The notes beneath the pieces were generated by a model. That model was given only the letters and a program-made list of their open reading frames with translations, did no database searches and had not been told where the DNA came from. From Actinomycetes bacterium (GTDB taxonomy: Bacteria > Actinomycetota > Humimicrobiia > JAHJRV01), in NCBI GenBank assembly GCA_030640275.1, contig DAOWJR010000045.1, forward strand, positions 1 through 10,248: DNA of 10,248 bases, written 5' to 3'. This document shows positions 7,466 to 10,248 of the stretch, piece after piece; position 1 is the stretch's first letter; each line of letters starts with the position of its first letter. Position numbers and translations under genes: made by a program.

Positions 7466-8398
7466 TTAAGTTTTTGGTATGGCTAAATCTTCTGGACCAA
7501 TTTCTGAGAGTTTTAAATCAGGTTGATTCTCCTCCATTATTTCTTTTATTATCTGAGCATATTTAACCTTTTCTCTTGCCATATTTGCCAAAAGTTCTTC
7601 AGATACCCATGGTCTATATAAAGCATTGCTTGAAACACCTGGTTCAATCTTAAAATAACAGGGAGAAGCTACTCTTGCTAACTCTGGTGTTTCCCACATT
7701 CTATTGAAACCACCCATAGACTCAAAGAGAATAACATGAAGATCCATTGGAATATCTACTGCTTTCCTGATAGAAGCAAGCATAGGAAGTGATAAATCTC
7801 CAACTGGATTAAATGTATTTGCTCCTAAATTCTCCAGGACTTTTGCTCCACCTGCATTAGCATGACCAGCATAAATAGAAACCTTAAATACCACATCGGA
7901 TGGGATATCTCCATTTTTCTTCATTTTATCAAGGATGTATAAAACTCCTTCATCCCATACTAAGAAACCTCTAAAACCTATTTCAATACATCTGAAAATA
8001 TCGGCAATAAAAAAATTCAAATTATCTGAACCCCTTATCCTTAAACCTGAAAGTGCTCCTTCTGGTGTTGCTATTTGTTTTCCTAAATCCCACAATGATC
8101 TTGGTCCTGGTGTAATAATGACCTCCATTTTAGCATCAGAAGCCATTTTCGCAAATGATTTTAATTCTTTCTTGTCTAATAAGGTTGAACCCATTACTGT
8201 TGAAATAAGTCTATGAACAGATATGTTTCTCTTATTTGCTTCATCAATTAATGCTTCTAATGTAGAAGGTCTTTCAACACCTGATATTTCTATGCGATAA
8301 TGCGCTCCATCTGGAAAGGTTTTGTCAGAGTTAGGAATTTCATAAATATCTCTTCCAGGAATACCTGTTTTTTCTATTGCCTTTTTAACTTTTTCCAT
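7466..8398 (-). CDS. Conserved TIM-barrel-like protein of unknown function (U32-peptidase-like)
   Basis: I do not recognise a specific function. The 310-residue product alternates beta-like segments (for example MEVIITPG, GFRGFLVWDEG, VVFKVSIYAG, MDLHVILFE) with helices, as in a (beta/alpha)8 barrel. It resembles conserved proteins that databases tend to label 'peptidase U32', but the Cys-containing U32 signature is absent and only two cysteines occur. Conserved-looking stretches include PDGAHYRIEISG, NAGGAKVLENLGANTFNPVGDLS-like residues, and FESMGGFNRMWET. The start is placed at ATG 8398 rather than the longer frame from 8482. A near-perfect AAAGGAGG (about 8410-8403) sits 4 nt upstream of it, and the extra 28 residues encoded upstream are Lys/Ile/Phe-rich and look non-coding. 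There is no signal peptide, so it is probably cytoplasmic. It lies between panB (158 bp upstream) and the transglycosylase gene (24 bp downstream), which gives no clear functional hint. Confidence 0.75.
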   Translation of the reverse strand: MEKVKKAIEKTGIPGRDIYEIPNSDKTFPDGAHYRIEISGVERPSTLEALIDEANKRNISVHRLISTVMGSTLLDKKELKSFAKMASDAKMEVIITPGPRSLWDLGKQIATPEGALSGLRIRGSDNLNFFIADIFRCIEIGFRGFLVWDEGVLYILDKMKKNGDIPSDVVFKVSIYAGHANAGGAKVLENLGANTFNPVGDLSLPMLASIRKAVDIPMDLHVILFESMGGFNRMWETPELARVASPCYFKIEPGVSSNALYRPWVSEELLANMAREKVKYAQIIKEIMEENQPDLKLSEIGPEDLAIPKT

Positions 8399-8556
8399 CA
8401 ATCCTCCTTTAATTATTTTTTCATTTGTTTTTAAAAAAATAAATCTAATATTAAATCTTCTTTTTTTTATGGCTATATTCAAAAGTAATATATAAAAATC
8501 TTCTAAATCACCCTTCCCTTACCACTTTAATTAGAACAGAAAATTTCATTTAGAAA

Positions 8557-9417
8557 CTATTTTTCTCTCTTGCTCAATAAGTCTAAAAATACCTTCTTTT
8601 CTTCCTCAGAAATTTTAAATGAATGCTCAGCCGTTGGAAAATTGACTTCTTTTACATCTCTTATATAGTTTTTAAAAGCATTTTCTATTTCTCCTGATAG
8701 ATTTGCATACTTTTTAACATGTTTTGGTGTAAAAGCTTCAAATATACCAACAAGATCGTGAAATATTAACAATTGACCATCACAATCTGGTCCACTTCCT
8801 ATACTTACAGTAGGGATAGTTAATCTCTCAGATATAACCTTACTTATTACTGAGGGAACCAATTCTAAAAGTATAAAAAATGACCCTGCATTTTCAAGCG
8901 CAATTGCATCATCCAGAAGATCTATTGCTGCTTGAGCAGTTCTTCCTTGAACCTTAAATCCTCCTAACATTGCCATACTTTGTGGAGTAAGACCTATATG
9001 TCCCATAACAGGAATTCCAACTTTAACTAAAGCTTCTACTGTCTTTGCCATATGTTTACCGCCTTCTAATTTAATTGCACCTGTTCCTGCTTCACTCATG
9101 AATCTTCCAGCATTTCTCATTGCATCGTCAATTGAAACCTGATATGTCATATAGGGCATATCACCAACCACTAAAGGTTTTTTACATCCCCTGGTCACTG
9201 CCTTTGAGAATATTATCATCTCATTCATGGTAACAGGAAGAGTACTCTCATATCCAAGCGTTGTCATACCCAAACTATCACCTATCAAAACAACATCCAT
9301 TCCAGCTCTATCAGCAAAAACAGCTGTATGATAATCATAAGCTGTTACCATAGCAATTTTTTCACCTCTTCTTTTCATTTCTAATAGATCATTTACTGTT
9401 ACTTTTTTTCTTTCCAT
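8557..9417 (-). CDS. panB: 3-Methyl-2-oxobutanoate hydroxymethyltransferase (ketopantoate hydroxymethyltransferase)
   Basis: PanB transfers a hydroxymethyl group from 5,10-methylene-tetrahydrofolate to alpha-ketoisovalerate, giving ketopantoate, the first step of pantothenate and coenzyme A synthesis in the cytoplasm. The 286-residue protein shows the whole family pattern: AMVTAYDYHTA (22-32), LIGDSLGM (44-51; metal-binding Asp47), VVGDMPYMTY (83-92; Asp86), AIKLEGG (114-120; Lys116 and Glu118), GHIGLTPQS (139-147), LELVP (184-188; catalytic Glu185) and GPDCDGQ (209-215). Length is close to the usual 265-285. A strong GGGAGGT precedes the ATG by about 4 nt. It is the first gene of the five-gene minus-strand run and the nearest to the repeat region, so the promoter must lie in 9418 or beyond. 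panC and panD are not in the window. Confidence 0.96.
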   Translation of the reverse strand: MERKKVTVNDLLEMKRRGEKIAMVTAYDYHTAVFADRAGMDVVLIGDSLGMTTLGYESTLPVTMNEMIIFSKAVTRGCKKPLVVGDMPYMTYQVSIDDAMRNAGRFMSEAGTGAIKLEGGKHMAKTVEALVKVGIPVMGHIGLTPQSMAMLGGFKVQGRTAQAAIDLLDDAIALENAGSFFILLELVPSVISKVISERLTIPTVSIGSGPDCDGQLLIFHDLVGIFEAFTPKHVKKYANLSGEIENAFKNYIRDVKEVNFPTAEHSFKISEEEKKVFLDLLSKREK

Positions 9418-9465
9418 GTTAACCTCCCTGTAGATTAAGACATCATTTATATATTTATAATAAAA

Positions 9466-9494
9466 AATGTACTATCTAAGTTTGATGTTTACAA
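9466..9494 (-). promoter_or_regulatory. Weak candidate promoter for panB
   Basis: On the minus strand TTGTAA (9494-9489) is followed after 17 nt by TACATT (9471-9466), four of six matches in each box. The predicted start would be about 40 nt before the panB ATG. This is the best spaced pair I found between panB and the repeats, but AT richness makes it only suggestive. Confidence 0.3.
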
Positions 9495-9537
9495 TTTACT
9501 ATTTATAAAATATAAATATGAATTAATTTATATTTGT

Positions 9538-9650
9538 TGTTATTCTGAACGAAGCGATAGCGAAGTGAATAATCTCCTTTTAAAAGATAAATATAATGAG
9601 ATTCTTCACGGAGCCTGTACTGAGAGAAGCGAATGTGCTCAGAATGACAA
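9538..9650. repeat. Inverted pair of 'TTCTGAG'-type interspersed repeats
   Basis: The left unit (9538-9576) runs from TGTTATTCTGAACGAAGCG to GTGAATAATCTC. The right unit (9598-9650) is in the opposite orientation, from GAGATTCTTCAC to CTCAGAATGACAA. The outer ends (TTATTCTGAA versus TCATTCTGAG) and inner ends (11 of 12 bases) match, so the whole could fold as one long imperfect hairpin around a 21-nt AT spacer. Such 'TCATTCTGAGCGAAGCGAAGAATCTC'-like repeats are scattered through many bacterial genomes and are usually non-coding, possibly MITE- or REP-like. Confidence 0.8.
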
Positions 9651-9677
9651 GGTTATTTATTTTTAGTGTATAAGAAC

Positions 9678-9695
9678 ATGTGTTTGTAAACACAT
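9678..9695. repeat. 18-nt perfect palindrome, operator- or hairpin-like
   Basis: ATGTGTTTGTAAACACAT has 8-bp arms around GT. On the plus strand it is followed by CTTTT, so as RNA it would form a short hairpin with a modest U tract, resembling a weak terminator. Its centre also looks like a two-fold-symmetric protein-binding site. It lies about 260 bp upstream of panB, far for a panB operator. Confidence 0.45.
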
Positions 9696-9834
9696 CTTTT
9701 AAATAGTTCATATAAAAAAATAAATTTTAATTAAATATAATAATTTTAGGTTAAATCTCACATCATAATTGGATATGGTGATTCTTGGGTTAATTATATT
9801 ACAAACATTACCTTTTAATAAAAAAAATAAACCA

Positions 9835-9877
9835 CAATATGTCATTGCGAGGAGCGTAAGCGACGAAGCAATCTCAT
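9835..9877 (+). repeat. 'TCATTGCGAG' repeat, copy 1
   Basis: This 43-nt unit runs from CAATATGTCATTGCGAG to GAAGCAATCTCAT and is the clearest copy in the window. ATTGC near one end pairs with GCAAT near the other, so the unit can fold on itself. It is followed 59 nt later by a nearly identical copy in the same orientation. Confidence 0.85.
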
Positions 9878-9893
9878 CAAATATTAATTTTGA

Positions 9894-9936
9894 CAATATG
9901 TCATTGCGAGGAGCGTAAGCGACAAAGCAATCTCAT
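9894..9936 (+). repeat. 'TCATTGCGAG' repeat, copy 2 (direct repeat of copy 1)
   Basis: This copy is identical to the unit at 9835-9877 over 43 nt except for one base (CGACAAAGC in place of CGACGAAGC). The 16-nt spacer between the two copies is unrelated AT-rich DNA. The near identity, including the CAATAT in front of the core, suggests a recent tandem duplication or paired insertion. Confidence 0.85.
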
Positions 9937-9965
9937 TTTAATTAGATTTAACAATATATCTTATT

Positions 9966-10003
9966 TGAGATTGCCACGCCACCTTCAGTGGCTCGCAATG
10001 ACA
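9966..10003 (-). repeat. 'TCATTGCGAG' repeat, copy 3 (inverted, variant core)
   Basis: Its ends, TGAGATTGC and CTCGCAATGACA, are exact reverse complements of the ends of copy 2 (9927-9935 and 9899-9910). The middle is different and contains GCCAC/GTGGC (9973-9977, 9988-9992), which can form its own stem. Copies 2 and 3 together make a large inverted repeat with a 30-nt centre. Confidence 0.8.
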
Positions 10004-10040
10004 ACTAGAATCACTCTACTAATAATAACAAATGGAAATC

Positions 10041-10058
10041 CAGTGGCTCGCAATGACA
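10041..10058 (-). repeat. 'TCATTGCGAG' repeat, copy 4 (half unit)
   Basis: CAGTGGCTCGCAATGACA repeats 18 bases of the right half of copy 3 exactly (9986-10003). The TGAGATTGC half is missing, so this is a truncated unit, perhaps from an incomplete duplication of copy 3. Confidence 0.7.
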
Positions 10059-10068
10059 AATTAAATAT

Positions 10069-10109
10069 CGCTCAGTACACGCTCCGCGAAGGAGCTGCTC
10101 GCAATGACA
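10069..10109 (-). repeat. 'TCATTGCGAG' repeat, copy 5 (divergent)
   Basis: This ends in GCTCGCAATGACA like copies 3 and 4, but its core is CGCTCAGTACACGCTCCGCG. An internal hairpin GCTCC/GGAGC (10081-10085, 10091-10095) is present. The 'CAGTAC' core recalls the reverse complement of 'CTGTACTG' in the right unit at 9598-9650, hinting that the two repeat types are related. Confidence 0.65.
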
Positions 10110-10177
10110 GTCAGAAACATGCTCTTATTTGCAACAGGTAATATGCTCTTTGGACTGAACCCCTATCATTAGACACA

Positions 10178-10206
10178 TTGTATACTAAAATTAATTAAGT
10201 TAGAAT
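10178..10206 (+). promoter_or_regulatory. Candidate promoter inside the IS3-like left end
   Basis: TTGTAT (10178-10183) and TAGAAT (10201-10206) are separated by 17 nt. The pair lies just inside the proposed terminal repeat and about 30 nt before the ribosome binding site, the usual place for a transposase promoter. Confidence 0.4.
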
Positions 10207-10237
10207 AGCTGATGAGACAAAAAAGGAAGTATTAAAT

Positions 10238-10243
10238 AGGAGG
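10238..10243 (+). promoter_or_regulatory. Strong Shine-Dalgarno site for a gene starting beyond the right edge
   Basis: AGGAGG is followed by TCTCA and the end of the window, leaving room for a start codon a few bases further on. It suggests a plus-strand gene, presumably the first frame of the IS3-like element. A seven-codon frame starting at ATG 10212 ends before it and looks incidental. Confidence 0.55.
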
Positions 10244-10248
10244 TCTCA

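Larger units (their letters stand above)
9418..10150. other. Gene-free region of interspersed repeats
   Basis: About 730 bp upstream of panB have no supported gene. The region starts with the AT-rich panB leader, followed by an inverted pair of one repeat type (9538-9650), an 18-nt palindrome (9678-9695), about 140 bp of plain AT-rich DNA with nothing recognisable (9696-9834), and then a cluster of five copies or fragments of a second repeat type (9835-10109). It ends at the presumed IS3-family left end. Open frames here are translations of the repeats. Confidence 0.7.
10151..10248 (+). mobile_element. Probable left end of an IS3-family insertion sequence (cut by window edge)
   Basis: TGGACTGAACCCC (10151-10163) followed by TTAGACA (10169-10175) resembles the terminal inverted repeats of IS3-family elements, which typically begin TG and carry 'ACTG-CCCC...GTTAGACA'-like sequence over about 25 bp. 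It is followed by a promoter-like pair (10178-10206) and a strong ribosome binding site (10238-10243) at the right edge, as expected for the leader of the first transposase frame (orfA), which would start just outside the window. The transposase itself is not visible, so the family call rests on the terminal motif and layout. Confidence 0.5.

Noticed and set aside
7935..8216. A 93-codon plus-strand frame inside the U32-like gene; similar antisense frames exist at 440-643 and 7212-7415.
   Set aside because: Each lies wholly antisense to a gene with clear protein conservation or a signal peptide and has no ribosome binding site.
8399..8482. An extension of the U32-like protein by 28 residues to an upstream ATG at 8482.
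   Set aside because: The AAAGGAGG site sits directly before the internal ATG at 8398, and the extension is a Lys/Ile/Phe-rich translation typical of intergenic AT-rich DNA.
8399..8556. A separate small gene or terminator in the 158-bp gap between panB and the U32-like gene.
   Set aside because: No frame with start signals and no stable hairpin with a U tract was found; only AT-rich sequence and the U32-like ribosome binding site are present.
9708..9896. A 62-codon frame on the minus strand containing FDEIASSLTLLAMT.
   Set aside because: It begins in the reverse translation of the same repeat and continues into plain AT-rich DNA, with no start signals.
9835..9936. CRISPR array: two near-identical 43-nt direct repeats with a 16-nt spacer.
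   Set aside because: Only two direct copies exist, the spacer is too short, further copies are inverted and variable, and no cas gene is nearby. It is an interspersed repeat cluster.
9890..10141. An 83-codon open frame on the plus strand starting MTICHCEERKRQSN.
   Set aside because: It is the translation of the 'TCATTGCGAG' repeat copies; the 'CHCEER' and 'ARND' strings are hallmarks of such spurious proteins, and it has no ribosome binding site.

Overview
The window looks like a piece of a low-GC, AT-rich bacterial chromosome. The gene content is mostly housekeeping, bounded on the right by repeat-rich, mobile-element-scarred DNA. A periplasmic-type soluble lytic transglycosylase with long TPR arrays, a bacterial PolX with a PHP domain, GlgC and PanB suggest an anaerobic, diderm-like lineage. 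A DUF5659-like small protein and abundant 'TCATTGCGAG' interspersed repeats point to an uncultured candidate-phylum type of organism (for example an Atribacterota- or Omnitrophota-like lineage). That assignment is inference from gene style and base composition; no rRNA or marker gene here settles it.

Left part (1-1114). The N-terminus of a small DUF5659-like protein runs off the left edge on the minus strand. A good minus-strand intrinsic terminator separates it from a radC gene that has lost its C-terminal catalytic half. That broken radC still has a strong-looking promoter (TCGACA-17-TATAAT) and an operator-like 16-nt palindrome just downstream of the expected transcription start. The rest of the gap up to 1114 appears to hold transposon debris: an IS21-like terminal motif and a structure resembling an IS200/IS605 right end (possible omega-RNA 3' region), the latter about 90 bp upstream of, and co-oriented with, an MscS-type channel gene.

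Core (1115-9417). mscS (+) converges on a run of five minus-strand genes. In transcription order these are panB, a conserved TIM-barrel-like (U32-like) protein of unknown function, a TPR lytic transglycosylase, polX and glgC. All five look intact, with key residues present. The gap of 24 bp between the U32-like gene and the transglycosylase suggests co-transcription. Gaps of 158, 67 and 80 bp elsewhere leave room for internal promoters. polX lacks a Shine-Dalgarno site but has a promoter-like sequence placed for leaderless transcription. The genes belong to different processes (pantothenate synthesis, peptidoglycan turnover, DNA repair, glycogen synthesis), so the cluster does not look like one pathway.

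Right part (9418-10248). No gene is supported here. The region has an inverted pair of 'TTCTGAA/TTCTGAG' repeats, an 18-nt palindrome, and five copies or fragments of a 'TGTCATTGCGAG...GCAATCTCA' repeat in both orientations. It ends in what looks like the left end of an IS3-family insertion sequence (terminal repeat, promoter, Shine-Dalgarno) whose transposase would start just outside the window. No convincing new defence or other multi-gene system is present; the most interesting items are the mobile-element remnants and the repeat cluster.
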